From Bacteroidaceae bacterium (GTDB taxonomy: Bacteria > Bacteroidota > Bacteroidia > Bacteroidales > Bacteroidaceae), in the NCBI GenBank assembly GCA_017453465.1, contig JAFTEV010000061.1:38783-102782 (forward strand): a stretch of DNA of 64,000 nucleotides. The letters are read 5' to 3'. The notes beneath the pieces were generated by a model. That model was not told where the DNA came from, ran no database searches, and saw only the letters and a list, made by a program, of their open reading frames with translations. Positions 44,666-52,989 of the stretch are shown one piece after another (the stretch's first letter is position 1; each line of letters starts with the position of its first letter). Position numbers and translations under genes: made by a program.

Positions 44666-46027
44666 TTATTCTTGGCTGGTGAGTTCCTGTTCCAGCTGTT
44701 CGAGGCTCTTGCCCTTGGTCTCGGGACAGCGGCGGTAGAGGAAGAGGAAGGCACAGAGGCAGATGGCCGAGTAAATCCAGAAGCTGCCGCTGCTGCCCAG
44801 GGCGGCGTTCATGGGCGGGAAGGAGAAGGTGAGGGTGCAGCACCCCACCCAGAGGGCAAAGGTGCAGGTGGCCATGGCAATGCCTCGGATGCGGTTGGGG
44901 AAGATTTCCGCCAGCAGGGTCCAGGTGACGGGGCCGAGGGTCATGGCGTAGCAGGAGATGGCCGCCACGACGAGGGCTACCATCAGCACGCCCGTCACGC
45001 CCTGGTAGTAGCAGGTGCCCAGCACGAGGTAGATGAGTCCCAGTCCGCCGGAGCCGATGAGCATCAGTGTGCGGCGGCCCCACCGCTCAATGGTGTAGAG
45101 GGCGACGATGGTGAAGATGACGTTGGCAATGCCCGTGATGACGATGTTGATGAACATGCCATCGACGTTGAAGCCTGCGCTGAGGAAAATCTCCTGGGCG
45201 TAGTTGAAGATGACATTGGTGCCGCACCACTGCTGGAAGACGGCAATGACCAGGCCGAGCAGCAGCACACGCGCATAGCGGGGAGAGAAGAGGGTGGACA
45301 GGGTTGCGTCGGCTTGGGCGGGGGCGGGGGAGCCGGATAATCCGGGCTTTCCGGAAATTCCGGAAATTCCGGGTATTCCTGGTATTCCGGGCTGACCGCC
45401 TTTCAGCCGCAAGAAGACGGGGCTTTCGGGGATGAAGAAGCTCATCAGCAGGAAGAGGGCGGCGGGCAGGGTCTCGGCCCAGAACATCCAGCGCCAGCCC
45501 CACTGCAGGTTCCAGGCTTGGCTGGTGGGGTCGGTGGTGTCGCGTGCCAGCAGCATGTTGACGATTTGGGCGGCAAGGATGCCCAGCACGATGGTCATCT
45601 GGTTGAGGCTCACCATGCGCCCACGGATGTCGGCTGGGCTGACTTCGGCAATGTACATGGGAGCCAGTGCACTGGCTACGCCGATGCCGATGCCGCCGAT
45701 GAAGCGGGCTATATTAAACAAGGTGAAGTCGTTGAACAGTCCTGTGGCAATGGCGCTGACGGTGAACAGGACGGCAGAGAGGATGAGCAGTGGCTTGCGC
45801 CCGTAGCGGTCGGCGGCTGCACCGGCTGTGCATGCTCCGACGAGGCAGCCCACCAGTGCCGTGGTCATGGCTACGCCCTGCATGATGGGGTCTTGGTCGA
45901 TGCCGAAGAAGAGTTCGTAGAAGGGCTTTGCGCCCCCGATGACTACCCAGTCGTAGCCGAAAAGCAGTCCGCCCATGGCTGAGACGGAGCAGATGAAGAA
46001 CAGGTAGGCTTTACTTTGTTTTTCCAT
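44666..46027 (-). CDS. MFS sugar porter (XylE/GLUT-like) with a collagen-like loop insert
   Basis: 453 aa with twelve predicted membrane helices. Sugar-porter signatures are present: GFDxx-like GLLFGYDWVVIGG, ADRYGRKPLL (loop 2-3), RFIGGIGIGVASALAPMYIA with VSPADIRGR, IPESPVFL after TM6, FQQWCGTNV, and PETKGKSLEQLE at the end. It is a probable proton-coupled importer of xylose, glucose or another hexose. In the central cytoplasmic loop, residues about 210-234 read GGQPGIPGIPGISGISGKPG, encoded by a reiterated TTCCGG(A/G)AA-type repeat (45327-45397) that has stayed in frame. Confidence 0.88.
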   Translation of the reverse strand: MEKQSKAYLFFICSVSAMGGLLFGYDWVVIGGAKPFYELFFGIDQDPIMQGVAMTTALVGCLVGACTAGAAADRYGRKPLLILSAVLFTVSAIATGLFNDFTLFNIARFIGGIGIGVASALAPMYIAEVSPADIRGRMVSLNQMTIVLGILAAQIVNMLLARDTTDPTSQAWNLQWGWRWMFWAETLPAALFLLMSFFIPESPVFLRLKGGQPGIPGIPGISGISGKPGLSGSPAPAQADATLSTLFSPRYARVLLLGLVIAVFQQWCGTNVIFNYAQEIFLSAGFNVDGMFINIVITGIANVIFTIVALYTIERWGRRTLMLIGSGGLGLIYLVLGTCYYQGVTGVLMVALVVAAISCYAMTLGPVTWTLLAEIFPNRIRGIAMATCTFALWVGCCTLTFSFPPMNAALGSSGSFWIYSAICLCAFLFLYRRCPETKGKSLEQLEQELTSQE

Positions 46028-46039
46028 AGTCTGTGTGGT

Positions 46040-46132
46040 TTTTGCGGTTTTGCGGTTTTACGGTTAGACGGTTGTACGGTTATGCGGTAAAAGGACCGGC
46101 CAACCGTATAACCGCAAAACCGCATAACCGCA
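46040..46132. repeat. CGGTTATACGG palindromic element, copy 2
   Basis: The left arm GCGGTTTTGCGGTTTTACGG, then GGTTGTACGGTTATGCGG, faces a right arm CCGTATAACCGCAAAACCGC. It lies between the MFS start and the RNase H stop, both leftward. Confidence 0.75.
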
Positions 46133-46137
46133 ATATC

Positions 46138-46542
46138 CTATTTTCGTCCAAAGTCGGCAGGTATTTCGCCCCATTCCTCGGTGGGCCACTTGACGATGGG
46201 GTTCTGGTAGGCGTGGGTCTTCAGCCACAGTTCTGCACGGTAGATGACCTGAAAGAGTTGTTCGGTCTGCTCGTTGCGCACCAGTGTGGTTTTGCACTTC
46301 CGCTTCTTCACCCAGGTGATGGCGTTCATGCTGTCGCTATAGATGGGCATATCTTTCAGCCCCTTTTGCCAGAGCAGTGCCAGACCGTGGACGATGGCCA
46401 GAAACTCGCCGATGTTGTTGGTGCCGTGTACGGGGCCGTAGTGGAAAATCTGTTTGCCTGTGCGCAGGTAGATGCCACGGTATTCCATTGGCCCAGGGTT
46501 GCCGCTGCAAGCTGCATCTACGGCTATTGCGTTAATATCCAT
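46138..46542 (-). CDS. RNase H family protein (short form)
   Basis: 134 aa from the ATG at 46542. The longer frame is rejected because a -7 box lies at 46557-46564. The catalytic acidic residues of the RNase H fold are visible: D9 (AVDAACSGNPG), E46 (NNIGEFLAI) and D70 (IYSDSMNAITW). It would cut the RNA strand of RNA-DNA hybrids. It lacks the N-terminal hybrid-binding domain that Bacteroidetes RNase H1 proteins often carry, so it is the minimal catalytic form. It is divergent from the DUF4833 gene. Confidence 0.82.
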   Translation of the reverse strand: MDINAIAVDAACSGNPGPMEYRGIYLRTGKQIFHYGPVHGTNNIGEFLAIVHGLALLWQKGLKDMPIYSDSMNAITWVKKRKCKTTLVRNEQTEQLFQVIYRAELWLKTHAYQNPIVKWPTEEWGEIPADFGRK

Positions 46543-46556
46543 AATGATTTTTTCTG

Positions 46557-46564
46557 CAAAGATA
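46557..46564 (-). promoter_or_regulatory. -7 box of the RNase H gene
   Basis: Minus-strand TATCTTTG, 15 nt before the start codon. No clear TTG at the -33 distance. Confidence 0.45.
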
Positions 46565-46607
46565 TGGAAAAATGAAGAATATGGAATGCAGAATGGAGAA
46601 TAATTGT

Positions 46608-46615
46608 TAACTTTG
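46608..46615 (+). promoter_or_regulatory. -7 box of the DUF4833 gene
   Basis: TAACTTTG, 17 nt before the ATG at 46633. The -33 element is weak. Confidence 0.45.
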
Positions 46616-46632
46616 CGCCAAATAACTGGCGT

Positions 46633-47115
46633 ATGAAAAGATTTCTGCTGATTTTTCTGATGTCCCTTTGTGTGGGGTGTGCCTTTGCCCAGAGCGAGCG
46701 GCTGTTCTTTGTGTCGCGCAATCTGAACAGGAATATCATTGTGTATGATGTGCAGCTGAAGGAGGGTGAGCTGAACTTGAAGTCTCCCCTGCACGTGTAT
46801 TGGTACAATCAGGAGCACACACCTGTGACAACCAATGAACTGAACTTCATCCAGCGTAAGCTGGCCTACGGATACTCCGTGGAGCAGACGGGCAAGGACG
46901 AGGCCGTTGTGAAGCTGAAAGCCTACAAGAAACGCCTTGTGAAAGTCTGCAAGCGCAAAGGAACGTGGGTGGGGCTTGCCACCATCAACGGACATGAATG
47001 TGTCTTGACGGAGATTTATGCCCACTGTCCCACAAAGACCAGCTGCGACTACATGGTACTGCACGGCAAGCGTCTCAGCAACGGCGCAGCAGAGAAGGAG
47101 ACGGTCAAACCTTAA
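46633..47115 (+). CDS. DUF4833 domain-containing exported protein
   Basis: 160 aa with a signal peptide (MKRFLLIFLMSLCVGCAFAQ). Mature residues contain ERLFFVSRNLNRNIIVYDVQ, then SPLHVYWYNQE and FIQRKLAYGYSVE, which match the DUF4833 family as I know it. The family is a small beta-rich periplasmic protein of unknown function found mostly in Bacteroidetes. The cysteine in the leader is not in a good lipobox. The AraC regulator starts 10 nt after its stop and may share its transcript. Confidence 0.8.
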   Translation: MKRFLLIFLMSLCVGCAFAQSERLFFVSRNLNRNIIVYDVQLKEGELNLKSPLHVYWYNQEHTPVTTNELNFIQRKLAYGYSVEQTGKDEAVVKLKAYKKRLVKVCKRKGTWVGLATINGHECVLTEIYAHCPTKTSCDYMVLHGKRLSNGAAEKETVKP

Positions 47116-47125
47116 AACCTTGGCA

Positions 47126-48016
47126 ATGAAAGACGGATTCAGCGGTTCGCGCATCATCGTACTGCCCCAAGTGGTCGTGAAGCTGATGGAGGCAGACAAG
47201 TTGCTTTCACAGCTGCACATCACCGACATAGGCTACTTCCCCTGTGCTGCCAACCACGAGATACACCGTCCTGAAGGCACTGCCTCCTACGTCTTCATCT
47301 ATTGCATCAAAGGCCGAGGCTGGTTTCAGCTCGATGGTGTTCACCACGAAGTGGCTCCCAACCAATACTTCATCCTGCCCGCCCACAAGCCACACGGCTA
47401 TGGCTCCGACAAAGCAGCTCCGTGGACTATCTACTGGATTCACTTCAAGGGCAATCTTGCTGGTTGCTATGCTTCGGGTGCTGACACTCCGCTGGACATC
47501 AAGCCCGAAGTGCGCTCGCGAATTTCGAACAGAATCAACATATTCGAGGAAATCTACGAAACGCTGAAGGCTGGGTTCACCATCGAGAACCTCTCCTATG
47601 CCACTTCGCTCTTCCACTACTACTTAGGGTCGCTCCGCTACATCCACCAGTACCGCTCGTTTGCCTCCACTGGGCAAATTGACGAGACGAACATCGTGGA
47701 AGCCGCCATACATTATATAAAAGAAAACAAGGAGAAGCACCTCACGCTGGAAATGCTCTCCAAATACACAGGCTACAGCGTGTCCTACTTCTGCACCATG
47801 TTCAAGAAGGCCACAGGCCATGCCCCGCTCACCTACATCAACATCGTGAAGATGCAGGAAGCCTGTTACCTGCTGGACAACACCGACATGAAACTCAATC
47901 AGATTTGCCACAAAGTTGGCATTGATGACCCCTACTACTTCTCACGCCTTTTCACCAAGACCATCGGCCTTTCGCCCAAGGCATACAGAGAACAAATGGC
48001 AACTCATAATTGGTAA
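47126..48016 (+). CDS. AraC-family transcriptional regulator
   Basis: 296 aa from the ATG at 47126. The frame runs back to 47018, but that overlaps the DUF4833 gene. The N-terminal cupin-like sensing domain (about 35-130) contains YVFIYCIKGRGWFQLDGVHH and YFILPAHKPHGY, as in sugar-responsive AraC proteins. The C-terminal double HTH (about 190-290) has LTLEMLSKYTGYSVSYFCTM and LNQICHKVGIDDPYYFSRLF, with the closing GLSPKAYR. The target is unknown. No sugar-use gene is adjacent on this side apart from the MFS porter 1.1 kb away. Confidence 0.9.
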   Translation: MKDGFSGSRIIVLPQVVVKLMEADKLLSQLHITDIGYFPCAANHEIHRPEGTASYVFIYCIKGRGWFQLDGVHHEVAPNQYFILPAHKPHGYGSDKAAPWTIYWIHFKGNLAGCYASGADTPLDIKPEVRSRISNRINIFEEIYETLKAGFTIENLSYATSLFHYYLGSLRYIHQYRSFASTGQIDETNIVEAAIHYIKENKEKHLTLEMLSKYTGYSVSYFCTMFKKATGHAPLTYINIVKMQEACYLLDNTDMKLNQICHKVGIDDPYYFSRLFTKTIGLSPKAYREQMATHNW

Positions 48017-48096
48017 TTGACAATTGACAATTCACAATTTGAGTATCAACCGCACAACCGTATAACCGTAAAACCGTATAACCGTAAAACCGCAAA
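48010..48096. repeat. TTGACAATT words followed by a CGGTTATACGG single arm, copy 3
   Basis: TGGTAATTGACAATTGACAA words are followed by four reiterations of AACCGTATAACCGTAAAACC. Only one arm of the palindrome is present. Confidence 0.6.
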
Positions 48097-48098
48097 AA

Positions 48099-48473
48099 AT
48101 GAACGCAATTTCAACCCCCAAGGCTCCTGCTGCCATTGGCCCTTACAGTCAGGCCATCAATGCAGGCGAAACAGTTTACGTATCGGGCCAGCTGCCCATC
48201 GACCCCGCCACAGGCACATGGCCTCAAGGCGGCATCCAGGCCGAAGCCCGTCAGTCGCTCACCAACATCAAGAACATCCTTGCCGAAGCAGGACTCACCA
48301 TGAAAAATGTCGCCAAGGTGACTGTGCTCCTTGCCGACATTCAGAATTTCGCTGCTGTCAACGAAGTGTATGCTGAGTTCTTCGAGGCTCCCTATCCAGC
48401 CCGCTCAGCCTTTGCCGTAGCCGCCCTGCCCAAGGGGGCAAACATCGAGATAGAGGCTATTGCAGTGAGGTAA
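48099..48473 (+). CDS. ridA: RidA family reactive imine/enamine deaminase
   Basis: 124 aa, typical for RidA/YjgF. It hydrolyses reactive 2-aminoacrylate-type imines made by PLP enzymes such as threonine dehydratase, protecting amino-acid metabolism. Family landmarks are present: GPYSQAI near residue 15, VYVSGQLPID, AGLTMKNVAKVTVLL and R102 in PYPARSAFAVAALPKGA, the carboxylate-binding arginine. Its 3' end overlaps the convergent phosphatase gene by 17 bp. Confidence 0.92.
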   Translation: MNAISTPKAPAAIGPYSQAINAGETVYVSGQLPIDPATGTWPQGGIQAEARQSLTNIKNILAEAGLTMKNVAKVTVLLADIQNFAAVNEVYAEFFEAPYPARSAFAVAALPKGANIEIEAIAVR

Positions 48474-48933
48474 GCAGCCCCGCACAGGCATCTTCCAGTA
48501 TCTCAATCACATTCTCAAACCCCTGTGCACCACCATAGTAAGGGTCAGGCACATGGTCGATGACGTGCTGCGTGCAGAAGTCGGTCATGCGCTTGACCTT
48601 TGCTTCTGCCTCCAGCGTCGGGGCCAGCCGGCGCAGCTTGTCGTAATTGTTGTCGTCCATCCCGATGATGAGGTCAAACTCGTCAAAGTCGGCTGGACGT
48701 ACAGGCCGCGAAATGTGTGTCAACCTATACCCATGCCTGAAGGCGTGCTGCTTCATCCGTGGGTCAGCCCCCTCGCCCTCATGGTAACGAATCAGCCCAG
48801 CCGAATCAATGTAGAACTGCTCCTTCATTCCAGCCCCCTCCACCAGTTTCTGCATAATCGCCTCTGCCATGGGTGACCGACAGATGTTACCCAGACAAAC
48901 GAAGAGGATGCTTGTTTTCTTCTCTGTACTCAT
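48457..48933 (-). CDS. Low-molecular-weight protein tyrosine phosphatase
   Basis: 158 aa from the ATG at 48933 (MSTEKKTSILFVCLGNICRS). The signature loop C13-LGNIC-R19-S is intact and the general acid D130 lies in DPYYGG. Such enzymes dephosphorylate tyrosine-phosphorylated proteins, often in polysaccharide or stress control. It is the last gene of the leftward leu run. The frame reaches 49053 but that would overlap the preceding gene. The 3' end overlaps ridA by 17 bp in the opposite direction. Confidence 0.9.
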   Translation of the reverse strand: MSTEKKTSILFVCLGNICRSPMAEAIMQKLVEGAGMKEQFYIDSAGLIRYHEGEGADPRMKQHAFRHGYRLTHISRPVRPADFDEFDLIIGMDDNNYDKLRRLAPTLEAEAKVKRMTDFCTQHVIDHVPDPYYGGAQGFENVIEILEDACAGLLTSLQ

Positions 48934-48953
48934 ATTGTTCAAATTCTTTGTAC

Positions 48954-49235
48954 TCAAGACTGTTCGTCCTTCGCTTTCATTTTCGCGTGGCGTGCCTTCA
49001 TGCTGGCAATGGTTGCGTCGTCGAGGATGCGGATGACACCACGCAGGATGCACTGGTCCAGTTCTGCGGGACCGAAGGCTTTGCCTTGCTCGCCGAAGTC
49101 GCTGATGTTGAACTCGAAGCCGACACGGAGCTTGTGGCGGATTTCTTTCTGGCCTAAACGATTAGCCGCACACTTCTTTTGCAGGAGTGTGCGGATTTTG
49201 TCAATTTCTGATGCGGAGAATTTACTTCTTCCCAT
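48954..49235 (-). CDS. Conserved-looking small protein in the leu operon
   Basis: 93 aa, basic, no signal peptide. The N-terminus SKFSASEIDKIRTLLQKKCAA, followed by KEIRHKLRVGFEFNISDFG, suggests a helix then a strand. It overlaps the leuD 3' end by 14 bp and is followed 20 bp later by the phosphatase gene, so it belongs to the same transcript. I do not recognise the family. Small proteins of this look occur after leuD in Bacteroidales, but I cannot verify that here. Confidence 0.6.
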   Translation of the reverse strand: MGRSKFSASEIDKIRTLLQKKCAANRLGQKEIRHKLRVGFEFNISDFGEQGKAFGPAELDQCILRGVIRILDDATIASMKARHAKMKAKDEQS

Positions 49236-49842
49236 GCTCGTAAGCTTCTATCTTGTCAGTGTTGCTGAGCAGGAAGTCTATGTCGTCGTAGGCGTTCATC
49301 AGGCAGTACTTTTTGTAGGAATTGATGTCGAAGTGCTCCGAGTGGCCTGTGGCGAGGTTGGTGACTGTCTGATTCGGCACATCGACCTTGACTTCTGTCT
49401 GCGGATTTTGCTTGATGCTGTCGAAGAGTTCTTGCTGGAAAGCCTTGCTGACAATGACGGGCAGCACGAAGCAGTTGAGCAAGTTGTTGCGGTGGATGTC
49501 GGCAAACGACGAGGAGATGACGATGCGCACACCGTAGCCGGCAATGGCCCAGGCTGCGTGTTCGCGGCTGGAGCCTGAACCCCAGTTCTGTCCGCCCACG
49601 ATGATTTCGTGTACTCCCTTGCGTGGGGCTTCGCAGTAGGCGGGCTGGTTCATCACAAAGTCGCTCACGGGCTTGCCCTCTGCATCGAAGCGGAGGTCGT
49701 GCATGAAGGCATCACCGAAGAACTTCGGGTCGCGTGTGGTGCTGGCCAGATAGCGAGCTGGAATGATGAGGTCGGTGTTGCAGTTGTCAATCTCAATGGG
49801 TATGCAGGTTGACTGTATGATGTTGAATTTCTCTTTAGCCAT
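49222..49842 (-). CDS. leuD: 3-isopropylmalate dehydratase small subunit
   Basis: 206 aa, usual length. It carries the swivel domain of the aconitase-like isomerase that converts 2- to 3-isopropylmalate with LeuC. The motifs TDLIIPARYL, GGQNWGSGSSREHAAWAIAG and GVRIVISSSFADIHRNNLLN are all present; the GSGSSREHA loop binds the substrate. It follows leuC after 4 bp. Confidence 0.95.
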   Translation of the reverse strand: MAKEKFNIIQSTCIPIEIDNCNTDLIIPARYLASTTRDPKFFGDAFMHDLRFDAEGKPVSDFVMNQPAYCEAPRKGVHEIIVGGQNWGSGSSREHAAWAIAGYGVRIVISSSFADIHRNNLLNCFVLPVIVSKAFQQELFDSIKQNPQTEVKVDVPNQTVTNLATGHSEHFDINSYKKYCLMNAYDDIDFLLSNTDKIEAYEHGKK

Positions 49843-49846
49843 AGTC

Positions 49847-51238
49847 TTACAATTTTCTTGGGTCGGTTACTACGCCTGTGATGGCAGATGCGGCTACAAC
49901 GAGGGGTGAGGCCAGGATGGTGCGTGCACCGGGGCCTTGGCGACCCACGAAGTTGCGGTTGCTGGTCGAGATGGAGAGTTTGCCGGCTGGCACCTTGTCG
50001 GGGTTCATAGCGAGGCAGGATGAGCAGGAGGGCAGACGGAGTTCAAAACCAGCTTCCTCCAGCACCTTGTCAATGCCTTCGTCGATGATTTGCTGACGCA
50101 CGAGCCAACTGCCTGGCACAAGCCATGCTACGACGTTGGGTGCTTTCTTCTTTCCCTTCACTACGGAGGCGAAAGCACGGAAGTCCTCGATGCGGCCATT
50201 GGTGCAGGCTCCGAGGAAACAGTAGTCAACGGGTGTGCCTTCGAGCTTCTGTCCGGGTTTGAACTGCATATAGTCCAACATGCCGAGGAACTGGGCGCGG
50301 TCGGCTTCGGGAATGCTCTCCAGTGTAGGTATGCACTCATCGATGGCGATGCCTGCGCCTGGGTTGGTGCCATAGGTAATGCGTGGGGCAATGTCTTCGG
50401 CGCGGTAGGTTACTTCCTTATCGAACACGGCATCGGGGTCGCTGTAGAGCTTGCGCCATTCGGTCATAGCCTTGTCCCAGTCAGCACCCTTTGGGGCATA
50501 TTCACGTCCCTTCAGGTAGGCAAAAGTTGTTTCGTCCGGCGCAATGAGTCCGGCGCGGCTGCCCATTTCGATGGAGAGGTTCGACAGCGTGAGGCGGCCT
50601 TCCATCGACATCGAGCGCACCACACTGCCAGCGTATTCCACGGCGTAGCCTGTAGCTCCGCTGGTGGTCATCTGTGCCATGATGTAGAGCGCCACGTCCT
50701 TGGCCGTAGTTCCCTGAGGCAGTGTGCCTTCGATGTTGATGCGCATGGTCTTTGGTTTGCTTTGCAGGATGCACTGCGAGGCCAGCACCTGTGCCACTTC
50801 GCTGGTGCCGATGCCCATGGCGATGGCTCCCACGGCTCCGTGGGTAGAGGTGTGAGAGTCGCCGCAGACGATGGTCATGCCAGGCAGCGAGAGTGCCTTT
50901 TCGGGACCTACCACATGGATGATGCCGTTGTCCTTCGTGCCCATTGCAAAGTGCTTGATGCCAAACTCGGCACAGTTCTGTGCCAATGTCTCCACTTGCT
51001 TCCTGCCCACGGGGTCGTTGATGACTTCCTGCTGGTCGCTGGGTGTGTTGTGGTCGGGCATGGCCACGATGTGGTCGGGGCGGAACGCCTTGATGCCCTT
51101 GTCGCGCAATGTGTCGAATGCTTGTGGGCTGGTCACCTCGTGTGCATACAGCCTGTCGATGTAGAGTTGTGTAGGACCGTCCTCCACGTTCTGCACAACG
51201 TGAGCGTCCCAAATCTTGTCGAACAATGTTTTTCCCAT
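49847..51238 (-). CDS. leuC: 3-isopropylmalate dehydratase large subunit
   Basis: 463 aa, full length. It carries the [4Fe-4S] catalytic domains of isopropylmalate isomerase. Cluster cysteines are visible in [15 protein letters not shown] and [11 protein letters not shown], and [21 protein letters not shown] is the classical aconitase-family signature. It works in leucine synthesis with LeuD and follows leuA after 3 bp. Confidence 0.96.
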   Translation of the reverse strand: MGKTLFDKIWDAHVVQNVEDGPTQLYIDRLYAHEVTSPQAFDTLRDKGIKAFRPDHIVAMPDHNTPSDQQEVINDPVGRKQVETLAQNCAEFGIKHFAMGTKDNGIIHVVGPEKALSLPGMTIVCGDSHTSTHGAVGAIAMGIGTSEVAQVLASQCILQSKPKTMRINIEGTLPQGTTAKDVALYIMAQMTTSGATGYAVEYAGSVVRSMSMEGRLTLSNLSIEMGSRAGLIAPDETTFAYLKGREYAPKGADWDKAMTEWRKLYSDPDAVFDKEVTYRAEDIAPRITYGTNPGAGIAIDECIPTLESIPEADRAQFLGMLDYMQFKPGQKLEGTPVDYCFLGACTNGRIEDFRAFASVVKGKKKAPNVVAWLVPGSWLVRQQIIDEGIDKVLEEAGFELRLPSCSSCLAMNPDKVPAGKLSISTSNRNFVGRQGPGARTILASPLVVAASAITGVVTDPRKL

Positions 51239-51241
51239 ATC

Positions 51242-52741
51242 TTATCTAAACTTATTTATACAGTCAATATATGCTTCGACCGAGGCGGTGACGATGTCGG
51301 TGTTGGCACCAAAGCCGTAATAGACATGGCCTTCGTGCTCCACCTGCATGTGCACTTTGCCGAGGTCGTCGCTGCCCTTCGAGATGGCCTGGATGGTGAA
51401 CTCCTTCAGGGTCATCTGCCGCTTGATGATGGTCTTCAGTGCTTTGATGGCTGCATCAACAGGGCCATTGCCCGAAGCCGCAGCCTCGAAGTGCTCGTTG
51501 GCAATCTGGAGGCCAATGCTGGCCACAGAACGCACGCCCTTGCCAGTAGTCACTTGCAGGTAGTCCAGCTTCACGTTGTGGGCGGCACTGCGCTCGGCTC
51601 CGGCCAATACCAGCACGTCGTCATCGGTCACTTCCTTCTTCTTGTCGGCCAGACGGAGGAAGTCCTCGTAAATCTTGTCGAGCTTCTCGCCATCCACCTC
51701 TACGCCGTTCACGTGCAGACGATGCTTCAGTGCGGCACGTCCGCTGCGGGCCGTCAGCACAATAGCGTTGTCATCAATGCCCACGTCCTTCGGATCCATA
51801 ATCTCATAGGTAGAAGCATTCTTCAGCACGCCGTCCTGATGGATGCCGCTGCTGTGGGCAAAGGCATTCCTGCCCACAATGGCCTTGTTGGGCTGCACAG
51901 GCATGTTCATCAGGCTCGACACCATGCGGCTCGTTGGGTAAATCTTCGTCGTGTTGATGTTCGTCTCAATGCCCAGGTCGGGATGCGTCTTGAAAATCAT
52001 GGCCACCTCTTCGAGCGAAGTGTTGCCCGCACGTTCACCAATGCCATTGATGGTCACTTCCACTTGACGTGCGCCAGCCAGCACACCAGCCACGGTGTTG
52101 GCCGTAGCCATGCCCAGGTCGTTGTGGCAGTGGGTAGAGAGGATGGACTTGCCAGCGGCAAAAGCATCTACGTGCTCATACAGATACTTAATCTTCTCGT
52201 GATACTCATTCGGCACACGGAAGCCTGTCGTGTCGGGGATGTTGCAGACGGTGGCTCCAGCCTTGGTCACAGCGTCGATGACGCGGGCCAGATACTCGTT
52301 GTCCGTGCGGCCTGCGTCTTCTGCATAGAACTCTACGTCCTCCACGTACTTCTTGGCATACTTCACGGCTGCCACGGCACGCTCGATGATTTCCTCTGGC
52401 GTAGAGTTGAACTTATACTTGATGTGCGAGGGGCTGGTGCCAATGCCCGTGTGGATGCGCTTGTGCTTGGCATATTGTAGGGCCTCGGCAGCCACGTCGA
52501 TGTCCTTCTGCACGGCACGAGTCAGCGCACAGATGGTGGGCCACGTCACGGCCTTCGAGATTTCTACCACACTGTTGAAGTCGCCAGGGCTACTGATGGG
52601 GAAGCCCGCCTCAATGACATCCACGCCCAGCGCCTCCAGCTGCTTGGCCACCTGAATCTTCTCAACCGTGTTGAGCTGACATCCGGGCACCTGCTCGCCG
52701 TCGCGCAGCGTAGTGTCGAAAATGAAAAGTCTGTCTGCCAT
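51242..52741 (-). CDS. leuA: 2-isopropylmalate synthase
   Basis: 499 aa. It condenses 2-oxoisovalerate with acetyl-CoA, the first committed step of leucine synthesis. The N-terminal TIM barrel shows [19 protein letters not shown] (metal and acid residues) and [15 protein letters not shown]. The C-terminal part (about 390-499) is the LeuA regulatory dimer domain, so feedback by leucine is expected. The first gene of the leu operon, it is preceded by a leader-peptide attenuator. Confidence 0.95.
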   Translation of the reverse strand: MADRLFIFDTTLRDGEQVPGCQLNTVEKIQVAKQLEALGVDVIEAGFPISSPGDFNSVVEISKAVTWPTICALTRAVQKDIDVAAEALQYAKHKRIHTGIGTSPSHIKYKFNSTPEEIIERAVAAVKYAKKYVEDVEFYAEDAGRTDNEYLARVIDAVTKAGATVCNIPDTTGFRVPNEYHEKIKYLYEHVDAFAAGKSILSTHCHNDLGMATANTVAGVLAGARQVEVTINGIGERAGNTSLEEVAMIFKTHPDLGIETNINTTKIYPTSRMVSSLMNMPVQPNKAIVGRNAFAHSSGIHQDGVLKNASTYEIMDPKDVGIDDNAIVLTARSGRAALKHRLHVNGVEVDGEKLDKIYEDFLRLADKKKEVTDDDVLVLAGAERSAAHNVKLDYLQVTTGKGVRSVASIGLQIANEHFEAAASGNGPVDAAIKALKTIIKRQMTLKEFTIQAISKGSDDLGKVHMQVEHEGHVYYGFGANTDIVTASVEAYIDCINKFR

Positions 52742-52752
52742 ATCCTTAGTCT

Positions 52753-52795
52753 AAAAAACAAAAACCTTCCCCACGTTGGCAGTGAGAAAGGTTTT
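52753..52795 (-). terminator. Leucine attenuator terminator
   Basis: On the minus strand, AAAACCTTTCTCAC pairs with GTGGGGAAGGTTTT (14 bp with G-T pairs, 7-nt loop TGCCAAC) and is followed by TGTTTTTT. It ends 12 nt before the leuA start codon at 52741. A competing pairing with 52826-52836 is described in the findings. Confidence 0.8.
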
Positions 52796-52812
52796 CAATT
52801 ATACCCATAGCC

Positions 52813-52899
52813 TTATGCCCTGCATACCTTTCTCACCTCCGACCCAGTAAGTCGCAGCTGCAGAAGGTTTAGGAGAGCAGTGTAGCTAAATGTAACCAT
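52813..52899 (-). CDS. Leucine-operon leader peptide
   Basis: 28 aa, starting at the ATG at 52899: MVTFSYTALLNLLQLRL, then TGSEVRKVCRA and TAA. Six leucines fall within residues 9-17. The codons for S-E-V-R-K-V overlap the sequence GTGAGAAAGGT (52836-52826), which can pair with ACCTTTCTCAC of the terminator. This is the layout of a translational attenuator: stalling at Leu codons would free the antiterminator, and free leucine would let the ribosome cover it. It lies about 12 nt after the predicted transcription start. Confidence 0.8.
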   Translation of the reverse strand: MVTFSYTALLNLLQLRLTGSEVRKVCRA

Positions 52900-52917
52900 T
52901 TTTCTTGTTTTTGGCTG

Positions 52918-52947
52918 CAAAGTTACGACCTTTTCTCCTTTTGACAA
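52918..52947 (-). promoter_or_regulatory. Promoter of the leu operon
   Basis: Minus-strand TTG (52947-52945) and TAACTTTG (52925-52918), 19 nt apart, just upstream of the leader peptide. Confidence 0.7.
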
Positions 52948-52989
52948 AACATTTTCTGCATTTATTTGTCTTTTAAGGGCAAAAGGCTT

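Noticed and set aside
44264-45340. 358-codon rightward frame over the palindrome and MFS gene
   Set aside because: It starts in repeat sequence and then runs antisense to a clear MFS porter; composition is Gly/Glu/Ala-rich.
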